Below are positions 34,057 to 42,450 of a stretch of DNA of 64,000 nt, in pieces (positions within the stretch are counted from its first letter, which is position 1; each line of letters begins with the position of its first letter). Source of the stretch: Dietzia natronolimnaea (GTDB taxonomy: Bacteria > Actinomycetota > Actinomycetes > Mycobacteriales > Mycobacteriaceae). Position numbers and translations under genes: made by a program. The notes under the pieces were generated by a model. The model made no database searches. It saw nothing but the letters and a program-made list of their open reading frames with translations, and had not been told where the DNA came from. The stretch lies in NCBI RefSeq assembly GCF_039525805.1, contig NZ_BAAAHZ010000014.1. One strand, written 5' to 3'.

Positions 34057-34349
34057 GTGACAAGGAAGCAGCCGTGACTGAGGCCAGCGAGAACACCGAG
34101 CGCAACAGCCGCAAGGTGCGGATCGGGTACGTCGTGTCCGACAAGATGGACAAGACCATCGTCGTCGAACTCGAGGACCGCGTGAAGCACCCGCTCTACG
34201 GCAAGATCATGCGCCGTACCGAGCGTGTGAAGGCGCACGACGAGACCAACGACGCCGGTGTCGGCGACCGCGTGCGGATCATGGAGACCCGCCCGCTGTC
34301 CGCCACCAAGCGCTACCGCGTCGTCGAGGTCCTGGAGCGCGCGAAGTAG
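34053..34349 (+). CDS. rpsQ: 30S ribosomal protein S17
   Basis: 98 aa, OB-fold primary 16S rRNA binder. GTG 34053 overlaps the rpmC stop; a second in-frame GTG at 34074 would remove a 7-residue acidic extension. The conserved core is RKVRIGYVVSDKMDKTIVV, HPLYGKIMRRTERVKAHDE and the C-terminal RPLSATKRYRVVEV. Last gene of the S10 operon: a strong terminator follows 22 bp later. Confidence 0.98.
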   Translation: MSDKEAAVTEASENTERNSRKVRIGYVVSDKMDKTIVVELEDRVKHPLYGKIMRRTERVKAHDETNDAGVGDRVRIMETRPLSATKRYRVVEVLERAK

Positions 34350-34371
34350 GAGAGTCGCTCCACTCTCACCC

Positions 34372-34405
34372 CCGGCCCGGCCCCGACTACTCGGGGCCGG
34401 GCCGG
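34372..34405 (+). terminator. Strong terminator closing the S10 operon
   Basis: Perfect 15-bp stem CCGGCCCGGCCCCGA / TCGGGGCCGGGCCGG with a 4-nt CTAC loop, 22 bp after rpsQ. It isolates the ribosomal operon from the mycolyltransferase-like gene. The following 50 bp (34410-34465) are unusually AT-rich and contain TTGATA (34437-34442) and TAGTCT (34432-34437), probably the promoter of that gene. Confidence 0.8.
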
Positions 34406-34546
34406 CGGCGTGTGGGGATGTAACAAAATCCTAGTCTTGATACGACAAGTCAGTATTGTGTCATCGGCTACCGAGCCGGAGTTCACCCTGCGGCCCGGGG
34501 CGTCAGTTCCCGTGGGCCGCGTCGCGCACGAGGACGGGATCGGGAA

Positions 34547-35947
34547 ATGACGAGAAGGCCGGATATCCATCGGGACGGACGCCGCACGGCGGGACGCGGG
34601 GGAGCGCGCCGACGCACCCCCGTCGCACTCCGGGCGACGACCGTGGCCGTGTCGGCACTGCTGATCGGGGCCGGCGCGGGTGCGGGGACGGCGGGGGCGC
34701 AGAGCCTCGACCCCGGATCCCTGGTGCCGAGCGTCGCACCGGGCAGCCTGCTCGGGGTCCCGTCGCTGAGCGTCGCCGCCCTCACGCAGTTGGGCGCCCC
34801 CATCCCGCTGACGTCCGTGCTCGGTTCGGTCGCCGCCGCCGGGTCCGGTGACTTCCCCCGCCCGGGCAGCTCCCAATCGCCCTCGGGGCCCGTCTCCACG
34901 CGCGACGGTTCGATCACGCAGACGACGGTGCGCCACATCGCCCCGCTGTTCCCGGGCTCGTTGAACCCCGTCGACCGCCGGGCGGAGGTCTGGACCGTCA
35001 CATCGGCATCGATGCAGCGGACCGTCCGGGTCGAGGTGTACCGGGCGCCGGACGGCGTGGACGCCCCCAACGTGTATTTCCTCGACGGCGTGGGAAGCGA
35101 ATCCCCGTCGGGGTGGAGCACCGGGATGGGCTGGGGGGACCCGGCCCTGCGCGACCGCGCGGTCAACGTGATCGCGCCGACGGGTGCTCCGGCCTCCATG
35201 TGGTCGGACTGGCAGGCCGACGACCCGGTCCTGGGGCCGAACATGTGGGAGACCTTCCTCATCGACGAGCTCCCGCCCCTCCTGGAGCAGGGGCTGAGCG
35301 GTTGGGCCGCTCCGCTCGCGCACAACGGCAGCTGGGGGGTGATGGGCGTGTCGATGGGTGCTTCCGCGGCCGTTCACCTGGCCAACACCAACCCGGGGAT
35401 GTTCGACGCGGTCGCCGGGATCAGCGGCGCCTACTCCACGACCGACGAGCTGGGTTACCAGTACGCGCGGTTGACCGTGGCCGCGCGAAACGGCGACGCC
35501 ACGAACATGTGGGGCCCGCGGGGGTCCCAGGCGTGGCGGGACCACGACACCGTGGCCGACCCGTCCGGACTCGCCGGCAAGACCGTGTACCTCAGTGCCG
35601 CCACGGGCCGGGTGGGCTCGGCCGAGCTGGGGCACTTCGGCAGCAACGAGATGATCCTCGTGGACGGGCACGTCCTCGAGAAGGGCTCCTACGAGAGCAC
35701 CCGGAAGCTCGAGTCCGCCCTGGCCGGAGTCGCGGGGGTCGACCTGCGGATGAACTACATGCCGACCGGCATCCACAACTGGCCCGTCTTCGTGACCCAG
35801 ATGCTGCCGGGGATGGATCACATCCTGTCGGGTCTGGCGCCGGCGGTCCCGAGCCTCCGGCCGGCGTCCGGGGGAGTGGATCCCGGTTCCGCCGGCTCGG
35901 CGGGGTCGCTGGGGTCGACCGGATCGGCCGGCTCCCTCGGCGGCTGA
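34547..35947 (+). CDS. Mycolyltransferase-like secreted esterase (antigen 85 family)
   Basis: 466 aa. A long Arg-rich N-region, hydrophobic core about 29-46 and AGA at 49-51 form an export signal; cleavage is likely before Gln52. The alpha/beta-hydrolase domain carries nucleophile Ser269 in GVSMGASAAV, acid Glu378 in VLEKGSYESTRKL and His410 in GIHNWPVF, matching the Ag85 Ser/Glu/His triad. Such enzymes transfer mycolates between trehalose esters and arabinogalactan in the outer envelope. A Gly/Ser/Ala-rich tail (about residues 440-466) with GSAGS repeats follows. It sits between rpsQ and rplN with its own upstream terminator; M. tuberculosis carries atsA and two other genes at this point. 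Confidence 0.85.
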   Translation: MTRRPDIHRDGRRTAGRGGARRRTPVALRATTVAVSALLIGAGAGAGTAGAQSLDPGSLVPSVAPGSLLGVPSLSVAALTQLGAPIPLTSVLGSVAAAGSGDFPRPGSSQSPSGPVSTRDGSITQTTVRHIAPLFPGSLNPVDRRAEVWTVTSASMQRTVRVEVYRAPDGVDAPNVYFLDGVGSESPSGWSTGMGWGDPALRDRAVNVIAPTGAPASMWSDWQADDPVLGPNMWETFLIDELPPLLEQGLSGWAAPLAHNGSWGVMGVSMGASAAVHLANTNPGMFDAVAGISGAYSTTDELGYQYARLTVAARNGDATNMWGPRGSQAWRDHDTVADPSGLAGKTVYLSAATGRVGSAELGHFGSNEMILVDGHVLEKGSYESTRKLESALAGVAGVDLRMNYMPTGIHNWPVFVTQMLPGMDHILSGLAPAVPSLRPASGGVDPGSAGSAGSLGSTGSAGSLGG

Positions 35948-35954
35948 GGGCGAT

Positions 35955-35984
35955 TTGGGGCTCGGGCGCCGGGACCCCTACACT
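35955..35984 (+). promoter_or_regulatory. Promoter of the rplN (spc) operon
   Basis: TTGGGG (35955-35960), an 18-bp spacer, and TACACT (35979-35984), located right after the mycolyltransferase stop. Predicted start is about 35991 with a leader of about 100 nt. The start-site sequence ACTGG-NNN-AGTTGCCCG matches the rpsJ promoter. Confidence 0.75.
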
Positions 35985-36092
35985 GGAACAGTTGCCCGTG
36001 GTAGCCGCGTCGCGAGACCGGTGCGGGTGACGTGGCCGCGTGTGTCGGGTCGGAATCCGGCACACATCTGAACAAGCCTGGTCAGGAGAACC

Positions 36093-36461
36093 ATGATCCA
36101 GCAGGAGTCGCGACTCAAGATCGCCGACAACACGGGTGCCAAGGAGATTCTCTGCATCCGCGTTCTCGGCGGATCCAAGCGTCGCTACGCAGGCGTGGGC
36201 GACATCATCGTCGCCACCGTCAAGGACGCCATCCCCGGTGGCAACGTCAAGAAGGGTGAGGTCGTCAAGGCCGTCATCGTGCGCACCGCCAAGGAGCGCC
36301 GTCGCCCGGACGGCTCGTACATCAAGTTCGACGAGAACGCCGCCGTCATCATCAAGAACGACAACGACCCGCGTGGTACCCGTATCTTCGGGCCCGTCGG
36401 TCGCGAACTGCGCGACAAGAAGTTCATGCGCATCGTCTCGCTGGCTCCGGAGGTGCTCTGA
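36093..36461 (+). CDS. rplN: 50S ribosomal protein L14
   Basis: 122 aa, subunit-interface protein that also binds the silencing factor RsfS. Starts MIQQESRLKIADNTGAKEIL and contains GVGDIIVATVKDAIPGG and the C-terminal FMRIVSLAPEVL. First gene of a transcription unit separate from the S10 operon, with its own promoter. Confidence 0.98.
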   Translation: MIQQESRLKIADNTGAKEILCIRVLGGSKRRYAGVGDIIVATVKDAIPGGNVKKGEVVKAVIVRTAKERRRPDGSYIKFDENAAVIIKNDNDPRGTRIFGPVGRELRDKKFMRIVSLAPEVL

Positions 36462-36462
36462 C

Positions 36463-36777
36463 ATGAAGGTCCACAAGGGCGACACGGTGCTCGTCATCGC
36501 CGGCAAGGACAAGGGCGCCAAGGGCAAGGTCATCCAGGCCTTCCCCGCGCAGGAGAAGGTCCTCGTCGAGGGCGTGAACCGCATCAAGAAGCACACCGCC
36601 AACTCGGCTGCCGAGCGTGGCGCCTCCTCCGGTGGCATCGTCACGCAGGAGGCCCCGATCCACGTGTCCAACGTGATGGTCGTGGACGCGGACGGCGCCC
36701 CGTCGCGCGTCGGAATCCGCACCGACGAGAACGGTAAGCGCGTCCGGGTCTCGCGCAAGACCGGGAAGGACCTGTGA
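36463..36777 (+). CDS. rplX: 50S ribosomal protein L24
   Basis: 104 aa, assembly initiator with a KOW motif: MKVHKGDTVLVIAGKDKGAK at the N-terminus. Contains VEGVNRIKKHT and the C-terminal RVGIRTDENGKRVRVSRKTG. ATG 36463 is 1 nt after the rplN stop. Its stop overlaps an in-frame GTG of rplE. Confidence 0.97.
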   Translation: MKVHKGDTVLVIAGKDKGAKGKVIQAFPAQEKVLVEGVNRIKKHTANSAAERGASSGGIVTQEAPIHVSNVMVVDADGAPSRVGIRTDENGKRVRVSRKTGKDL

Positions 36778-36779
36778 CC

Positions 36780-37352
36780 ATGACCGAAACCGCACTTCCC
36801 ACCGGGTACACGCCGCGTCTCAAGGCGCGGTACAGCGCCGAGATCAAGCCGGCCCTGAACGAGACGTTCGAGTACGCGAACGTCATGCAGATCCCGGGCG
36901 TCGTCAAGGTCGTCGTCAACATGGGTGTCGGTGACGCCGCCCGTGACGCCAAGCTGATCAACGGCGCGATCACCGACCTCACGCTGATCACCGGCCAGAA
37001 GCCGCAGATCCGCCGGGCCCGCAAGTCCATCGCGCAGTTCAAGCTCCGCGAGGGGATGCCGATCGGCGCGCGTGTGACGCTGCGCGGTGACCGCATGTGG
37101 GAGTTCCTCGATCGTCTGACGACGATCGCCCTCCCGCGAATCCGCGACTTCCGTGGCCTCTCGGGCAAGCAGTTCGACGGTCACGGCAACTACACCTTCG
37201 GGCTCAACGAGCAGACCATGTTCTACGAGATCGACGTGGACAAGGTCGACCGCCCCCGCGGCATGGACATCACGGTCGTCACGACCGCGACGAACGACGA
37301 AGAGGGTCGGGCGCTGCTCAAGCACCTCGGCTTCCCCTTCAAGGAGGACTGA
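36780..37352 (+). CDS. rplE: 50S ribosomal protein L5
   Basis: 190 aa from ATG 36780 (GGAAGGA 9 nt upstream); a GTG at 36774 would add two residues but is too close to the ribosome site. Binds 5S rRNA and P-site tRNA. Motifs: VVVNMGVGDAARDAKLINGA near residue 45 and KLREGMPIGARVTLRGDRMW near 88. In most actinobacteria a zinc-type S14 gene would follow; here a gene-free 273-bp spacer does. Confidence 0.97.
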   Translation: MTETALPTGYTPRLKARYSAEIKPALNETFEYANVMQIPGVVKVVVNMGVGDAARDAKLINGAITDLTLITGQKPQIRRARKSIAQFKLREGMPIGARVTLRGDRMWEFLDRLTTIALPRIRDFRGLSGKQFDGHGNYTFGLNEQTMFYEIDVDKVDRPRGMDITVVTTATNDEEGRALLKHLGFPFKED

Positions 37353-37625
37353 CCTCACGGGTCAGGGCCGGACCGGCCGTCCGCGCCGGGGCACCGCATC
37401 AGCGGGTCCCCGGCGGCGGGCAGACGGCCCAGCCGTCGGGTCGCGGGTGGCGAGAAGAGCGCCACGCGCGGCGGGTCCCCCGCAGATCGTCAGACGATCG
37501 GCGGGCCCCACACAACAGAACATTCGAACTCTTCGTGATAGGCCCACGACGGACGCGGCCGGCCCACAGGTCGACCGCACCCGTGCTGCATGGGAACCGT
37601 GACGAGAAAGGAACATGGTAAATCC

Positions 37626-38024
37626 ATGTCGATGACCGACCCCATCGCGGACATGTTGACGCGTGTGCGTAACGCCAACTCGGCGTACCACGACACCGTC
37701 TCCATGCCGCATTCCAAGATCAAGGGCAACATCGCGGCGATCCTCAAGCAAGAGGGTTACATCACCGACTACGCCGTCGAGGACGCCGAGGTGGGCAAGA
37801 AGCTCACCATCGACCTCAAGTACGGCCCGTCGCGTCAGCGCAGCCTGCAGGGCATCAAGCGAGTCTCCAAGCCGGGTCTCCGCGTGTACGCCAAGTCCAC
37901 CGGCCTGCCCAAGGTCCTCGGCGGACTGGGTATCGCGATCATCTCGACCTCCCAGGGTCTGCTCACGGACCGTCAGGCGAACTACAAGAAGGTGGGCGGG
38001 GAAGTCCTCGCCTACGTCTGGTAA
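37626..38024 (+). CDS. rpsH: 30S ribosomal protein S8
   Basis: 132 aa from ATG 37626, giving the standard MSMTDPIADMLTRVRNANSA; the longer open frame from 37590 is not conserved. Central 16S rRNA binder and, in E. coli, translational repressor of spc genes. C-terminal IISTSQGLLTDRQANYKKVG matches the family. The preceding spacer (37353-37625) has inverted repeats such as GCCGGGG/CCCCGGC but no S14-like frame. Confidence 0.97.
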   Translation: MSMTDPIADMLTRVRNANSAYHDTVSMPHSKIKGNIAAILKQEGYITDYAVEDAEVGKKLTIDLKYGPSRQRSLQGIKRVSKPGLRVYAKSTGLPKVLGGLGIAIISTSQGLLTDRQANYKKVGGEVLAYVW

Positions 38025-38035
38025 GGGGGCGAGAA

Positions 38036-38572
38036 ATGTCACGAATCGGCAAGGCTCCGATCACCGTTCCGTCCGGCGTCGACATCAAGGTCGACGGCCA
38101 GACCATCACCGTCAAGGGTCCTAAGGGTGAGCTCACCCAGGATCTCCCCGCACCGATCACGGTGTCGGTCGAGGAGGGCACCATCACGGTGAACCGTCCC
38201 GACGACCACCGGGACAACCGGTCGCTGCACGGCCTCTCCCGCTCCCTGGTCAACAACATGGTCGTGGGCGTCACCGAGGGTTACGTGCAGAAGATGGAGA
38301 TCTTCGGCGTGGGTTACCGCGTCGTCGCCAAGGGCACGGACCTCGAGTTCGCCCTCGGCTACTCGCACCCCGTGCCGATCGCGGCACCCGACGGCATCAC
38401 GTTCGCCGTCGAGGGCGCCACGAAGTTCTCGATCTCCGGGATCGACAAGCAGCAGGTGGGCCAGATCGCCGCCAACATCAAGCGGCTGCGGAAGCACGAC
38501 CCGTACAAGGGCAAGGGCATCCGTTACGAGGGCGAGCAGGTCCGTCGCAAGGTCGGAAAGACGGGTAAGTGA
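38036..38572 (+). CDS. rplF: 50S ribosomal protein L6
   Basis: 178 aa, two-domain protein near the GTPase-associated centre. Starts MSRIGKAPITVPSGVDIKVD; LVNNMVVGVTEGYVQKMEIF links the domains; C-terminal KHDPYKGKGIRYEGEQVRRK. It starts 11 bp after rpsH. Normal length. Confidence 0.98.
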   Translation: MSRIGKAPITVPSGVDIKVDGQTITVKGPKGELTQDLPAPITVSVEEGTITVNRPDDHRDNRSLHGLSRSLVNNMVVGVTEGYVQKMEIFGVGYRVVAKGTDLEFALGYSHPVPIAAPDGITFAVEGATKFSISGIDKQQVGQIAANIKRLRKHDPYKGKGIRYEGEQVRRKVGKTGK

Positions 38573-38574
38573 CC

Positions 38575-38970
38575 ATGAGCAGCACAAAGAAGCGTTCCCC
38601 GCTGGGTACCGACGTCTCGACAGCACGTCGTGTCGGCCGTACCCGGCGCCACTACCGCCTCCGCAAGAAGGTCGCCGGTACCCCCGAGCGTCCGCGGTTG
38701 GTCGTCAACCGGTCCTCGCGCCACATCCACGCCCAGATCATCGACGACCTGGCCGGCCGCACGCTGGCCGCCGCGTCGACGATCGAGGCCGATGTCCGCA
38801 CTCTCGAGGGCGACAAGAAGGACCGCAGCGCGAAGGTCGGCCAGCTCCTGGCCGAGCGCGCCAAGGCCGCCGGCATCGATGCCGTCGTGTTCGACCGTGG
38901 TGGCAACAAGTACCACGGCCGGATCGCGTCCCTGGCCGACGCCGCCCGCGAGGGTGGGCTGGAGTTCTGA
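38575..38970 (+). CDS. rplR: 50S ribosomal protein L18
   Basis: 131 aa from ATG 38575; a GTG at 38569 overlaps the rplF stop and would add two residues. Binds 5S rRNA with L5 and L25. After a short variable N-terminus come RRHYRLRKKVAGTPERPRLV, then RSSRHIHAQIIDD and the terminal RGGNKYHGRIASLADAAREG. A 43-bp spacer precedes rpsE. Confidence 0.97.
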   Translation: MSSTKKRSPLGTDVSTARRVGRTRRHYRLRKKVAGTPERPRLVVNRSSRHIHAQIIDDLAGRTLAAASTIEADVRTLEGDKKDRSAKVGQLLAERAKAAGIDAVVFDRGGNKYHGRIASLADAAREGGLEF

Positions 38971-39013
38971 TGACCAAGACCACTGCACTGACCCTTAACG
39001 GAAGGACCGTCTG

Positions 39014-39682
39014 ATGCCGGGACGTCAGCGTCGTGACGGCGGAAGCACCGGGCCCGCCGCGGACAACAAGACCACCACCAACGACAACGCCCAGGGCGGC
39101 CGCAGCGGCGGCGGCGGGGGCCGTGGCCGTGGCGGAAACGATCGTCGCGGTGGCCGCGACGACGAGAAGTCACAGTTCATCGAGCGCGTCGTCACCATCA
39201 ACCGCGTCTCCAAGGTCGTCAAGGGCGGTCGGCGATTCAGCTTCACCGCCCTCGTGATCCTGGGTGACGGCAACGGCATGGTCGGCGTCGGCTACGGCAA
39301 GGCCAAGGAGGTGCCGGCGGCGATCCAGAAGGGGTCGGAGGAGGCCCGGAAGAACTTCTTCCGCGTCCCGCTCATCGGCTCCACCATCCCGCACCCGATC
39401 CAGGGTGAGGCGGCCGCGGGCGTCGTCATGCTCCGTCCGGCCTCGCCGGGTACCGGTGTGATCGCGGGCGGCGCGGCGCGTGCCGTGCTCGAGTGCGCCG
39501 GCGTGCACGACATCCTGTGCAAGTCGCTGGGGTCGGACAACGCCATCAACGTCGTCCACGCCACGGTGACCGCGCTCAAGGGTCTCCATCGTCCCGAGGA
39601 GGTCGCGGCCCGCCGTGGTCTGCCTATCGAGGACGTCGCACCCGCGGGCATGCTCCGCGCACGTGCCGGACAGGGGGCGTAG
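39014..39682 (+). CDS. rpsE: 30S ribosomal protein S5
   Basis: 222 aa. A glycine/arginine-rich N-terminal extension of about 50 residues (GGRSGGGGGRGRGGNDRRGG) precedes the double-stranded RNA-binding domain, ERVVTINRVSKVVKGGRRFS. The S5 C-terminal domain has GTGVIAGGAARAVLECAGVHD. Helps form the mRNA entry channel; mutations in the loop after KVVKGG give spectinomycin resistance in other species, and this loop looks wild-type. Confidence 0.98.
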   Translation: MPGRQRRDGGSTGPAADNKTTTNDNAQGGRSGGGGGRGRGGNDRRGGRDDEKSQFIERVVTINRVSKVVKGGRRFSFTALVILGDGNGMVGVGYGKAKEVPAAIQKGSEEARKNFFRVPLIGSTIPHPIQGEAAAGVVMLRPASPGTGVIAGGAARAVLECAGVHDILCKSLGSDNAINVVHATVTALKGLHRPEEVAARRGLPIEDVAPAGMLRARAGQGA

Positions 39683-39685
39683 ATC

Positions 39686-39868
39686 ATGGCCAACCTCAAG
39701 ATCACCCAGGTCCGCGGCACTGTCGGGACCAAGCAGAACCAGAAGGACTCCCTGCGGACGTTGGGACTCAAGGGCATCCGGAAGACGGTCGTCCGTGAGG
39801 ACAACGCTCAGACCCGGGGTCTCATCAACGTCGTGAACCACCTCGTCGTGGTCGAAGAGACGGAGTGA
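39686..39868 (+). CDS. rpmD: 50S ribosomal protein L30
   Basis: 60 aa: MANLKITQVRGTVGTKQNQK, then LRTLGLKGIRKTVVREDN. Short but conserved, located 3 nt after rpsE and just before rplO, the usual spc order. Its stop overlaps an in-frame GTG of rplO. Confidence 0.96.
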   Translation: MANLKITQVRGTVGTKQNQKDSLRTLGLKGIRKTVVREDNAQTRGLINVVNHLVVVEETE

Positions 39869-39870
39869 GC

Positions 39871-40320
39871 ATGACCATCAAGTTGCATCACCTGCGCCCG
39901 GCACCCGGCGCCCACACCGACAAGATCCGCGTGGGTCGCGGTGAGGGCGGCAAGCGGGGCAAGACCGCCGGTCGCGGTACCAAGGGAACCAAGGCACGCA
40001 AGAACGTCCCCGCGGCGTTCGAGGGTGGCCAGATGCCGATCCACATGCGTCTTCCGAAGCTCAAGGGCTTCAAGAACCGCAACAAGGTCGTCTTCCAGGT
40101 CGTCAACGTGTCCGACATCCAGCGGTTGTTCCCCTCCGGTGGGCAGGTCGGCGTCGCCGAGCTCGTCGCCGCGGGGGCCGTCCGCAAGAACCAGCCGGTC
40201 AAGGTCCTGGGCGACGGGGACATCTCCGTGGCCGTGACCGTGGCCGTCGACAAGGTGTCCGCGTCGGCCAAGACCAAGATCGAGGCCGCCGGCGGAAGCG
40301 TGTCGGAGGCCGGGGCCTGA
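39871..40320 (+). CDS. rplO: 50S ribosomal protein L15
   Basis: 149 aa from ATG 39871 (GTG 39865 overlaps the rpmD stop and would add two residues). Late-assembly protein with the glycine-rich RVGRGEGGKRGKTAGRGTKG near residue 25 and AFEGGQMPIHMRLPKLKGF. The C-terminal part ends in ASAKTKIEAAGGSVSEAGA. Last gene before a strong terminator and secY. Confidence 0.97.
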   Translation: MTIKLHHLRPAPGAHTDKIRVGRGEGGKRGKTAGRGTKGTKARKNVPAAFEGGQMPIHMRLPKLKGFKNRNKVVFQVVNVSDIQRLFPSGGQVGVAELVAAGAVRKNQPVKVLGDGDISVAVTVAVDKVSASAKTKIEAAGGSVSEAGA

Positions 40321-40357
40321 GTCCCCGACCGGCCCCCGACGGGGCCGGATGACGGGT

Positions 40358-40396
40358 GCAGGGGTCGGGTCCGAGAGTCTCGGATCCGGCCCCTGC
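40358..40396 (+). terminator. Terminator between rplO and secY
   Basis: An 18-bp RNA stem (two G-U wobbles) forms between GCAGGGGTCGGGTCCGAG (40358-40375) and CTCGGATCCGGCCCCTGC (40379-40396) with a 3-nt loop. A rare T-tract (40412-40420 region, TTTTTCTTGTTG) follows, within which TACAGT (40408-40413) could serve as the secY -10. Confidence 0.75.
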
Positions 40397-40525
40397 GCTC
40401 ATCTTGATACAGTTTTTCTTGTTGTGCGTTCGGGGTGCGGCACCACTGCCGTCGGTCTGACCCTCCCGGCGCATCTGCATTCGACGAAGGCGGCGGCTAC
40501 GGGCCGTCCATGACCAGGAGGACAT

Positions 40526-41848
40526 GTGCTCTCCGCACTCGCGTCCGCGATCAAGGACACGGATCTGAGGAAGAAGATCTTCTTCACCCTCGGGATCATC
40601 ATCCTCTACCGCATCGGCGCGCAGATCCCGTCGCCCGGTGTCGACTACCCCAAGCTCCGGGGACTCCTCGACACCGCGATGACCGGGGACAACGCGCAGT
40701 TGTACTCCCTGGTCAACCTGTTCTCCGGCGGCGCACTCCTGCAGTTGTCCGTGTTCGCGATCGGCATCATGCCGTACATCACGGCGAGCATCATCGTGCA
40801 GCTGCTCACCGTGGTGATCCCCTACTTCGAGCAACTCAAGAAGGAGGGGCAGTCCGGTCAGGCCAAGATGACGCAGTACACGCGTTATCTCACCATCGCG
40901 CTCGCGGTGCTGCAGTCCGCCGGCATCGTGGCGCTCGCCGACCGGGGTCAGCTGCTCGGCAACGGCGAGTCCGTCCTCATGGACGGCGACATCCTCACCC
41001 TGGCCACCATCGTCATCGTGATGACCGCCGGCGCAGCCCTCGTCATGTGGTTCGGTGAGCTCATCACGGACCGCGGGGTCGGCAACGGCATGTCGCTGCT
41101 GATCTTCGCCGGCATCGCCTCGCGGATCCCCGCCGAGGGCGTCAACATCTACCAGAACTCCTCGACGCTGAAGTTCGCCGCGGTCATGTTCGCGGTGGTG
41201 CTGATCGTGGTCGCCGTCGTGTTCGTCGAGCAGGGCCAGCGCCGCATCCCGGTCCAGTACGCCAAGCGCATGGTCGGCCGTCGTCAGTACGGCGGCACGT
41301 CGACCTACCTGCCGCTCAAGGTCAACCAGGCCGGCGTCATCCCCGTGATCTTCGCGTCGTCCATGATGTACGTGCCGATCCTCATCACCCAGCTGATCCA
41401 GGGACCCGAGCCCGCCGCGGACGGGTTCTGGCAGCGGTACGTCATGCAGTACCTGCAGAACCCCTCGAGCTGGGGTTACATCCTGCTGTACTTCGCCCTG
41501 ATCATCTTCTTCGCGTACTTCTACGTGGCCATCCAGTTCGATCCGATGGAGCAGGCCGAGAACATGAAGAAGTACGGCGGCTTCATCCCCGGCATCCGCC
41601 CGGGTCGCCCGACGGCCGAGTACCTCGGGTACGTGCTCAACCGCATCCTGTTGTTCGGTTCCCTGTACCTCGGGTTGATCGCGGTGCTGCCCAACGTCTT
41701 CCTCGACATGGGTAGCGGGGGTGGAGACATGCAGAACATGCCGTTCGGTGGCACCGCTGTGCTCATCATGGTGTCGGTGGGTCTCGACACCGTGAAGCAG
41801 ATCGAGGCTCAGCTCATGCAGCGCAACTACGAGGGCTTCCTCAAGTAG
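40526..41848 (+). CDS. secY: Protein translocase subunit SecY
   Basis: 440 aa, ten predicted membrane helices, forms the SecYEG channel. GTG start at 40526 with CAGGAGGA upstream. Starts MLSALASAIKDTDLRKKIFF; helix 1 GIIILYRIGAQIPSPGVDY; cytoplasmic loop RRIPVQYAKRMVGRRQYGG (ribosome and SecA contact) near residue 240; C-terminal LMQRNYEGFLK. It supplies export for the secreted proteins in this window. Separated from rplO by a terminator, so probably transcribed with adk and map from its own promoter. Confidence 0.98.
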   Translation: MLSALASAIKDTDLRKKIFFTLGIIILYRIGAQIPSPGVDYPKLRGLLDTAMTGDNAQLYSLVNLFSGGALLQLSVFAIGIMPYITASIIVQLLTVVIPYFEQLKKEGQSGQAKMTQYTRYLTIALAVLQSAGIVALADRGQLLGNGESVLMDGDILTLATIVIVMTAGAALVMWFGELITDRGVGNGMSLLIFAGIASRIPAEGVNIYQNSSTLKFAAVMFAVVLIVVAVVFVEQGQRRIPVQYAKRMVGRRQYGGTSTYLPLKVNQAGVIPVIFASSMMYVPILITQLIQGPEPAADGFWQRYVMQYLQNPSSWGYILLYFALIIFFAYFYVAIQFDPMEQAENMKKYGGFIPGIRPGRPTAEYLGYVLNRILLFGSLYLGLIAVLPNVFLDMGSGGGDMQNMPFGGTAVLIMVSVGLDTVKQIEAQLMQRNYEGFLK

Positions 41849-41898
41849 TCGCCCGCACCCCCGAGCACATCACACCGAAAGAAAGGCTGGTCCTCACC

Positions 41899-42444
41899 AT
41901 GCGTCTCGTCCTCCTCGGCCCCCCCGGCGCCGGTAAGGGAACCCAGGCGGCCCTGCTGTCGGAGAAGCTCGGGATCCCGCACATCTCCACGGGTGACCTC
42001 TTCCGGGCCAACATCTCCCAGGGGACGGACCTCGGCAAGGAGGCCAAGTCCTACATCGACGCCGGGAACCTCGTTCCCGCCGACGTCACCAACCGGATGG
42101 TCGAGGCGCGTATCGGTGAGCCCGACGCGACCGAGGGGTTCCTGCTCGACGGCTACCCCCGCAGTGTCGAGCAGGCCGACGCGCTCAAGGACATGCTCGC
42201 CGAGGCGGGTCTCGAGCTCGACGCCGTGATCGAGTTCAAGGTCGACGAGGACACCGTGGTCGCGCGGATGCTCGCCCGCGGTCGTGAGGACGACACGGAG
42301 GACGTGATCCGCAACCGCATGGCCGTCTACCGGTCCGAGACGGCCCCCCTCCTCGAGTACTACGGCGACGATGTCACGACCGTCGACGCCGTGGGCGAGG
42401 TCGACGAGATCAACGCACGGGCCCTCGCCGCGCTGGATCGCTGA
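41899..42444 (+). CDS. adk: Adenylate kinase
   Basis: 181 aa, short form without the extended LID, as in other actinobacteria. Interconverts 2 ADP with ATP plus AMP. P-loop GPPGAGKGTQA at residues 7-17, AMP site STGDLFRANI, and LLDGYPRSVEQADAL. ATG 41899 has a GAAAGAAAGG site. Lies 50 bp after secY and 6 bp before map. Confidence 0.98.
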   Translation: MRLVLLGPPGAGKGTQAALLSEKLGIPHISTGDLFRANISQGTDLGKEAKSYIDAGNLVPADVTNRMVEARIGEPDATEGFLLDGYPRSVEQADALKDMLAEAGLELDAVIEFKVDEDTVVARMLARGREDDTEDVIRNRMAVYRSETAPLLEYYGDDVTTVDAVGEVDEINARALAALDR

Positions 42445-42450
42445 GCAGTC

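Noticed and set aside
37353..37625. Possible rpsZ/rpsN gene after rplE
   Set aside because: No frame with the CNRCGRPR-type cysteines or an S14 C-terminus; only inverted repeats are seen.
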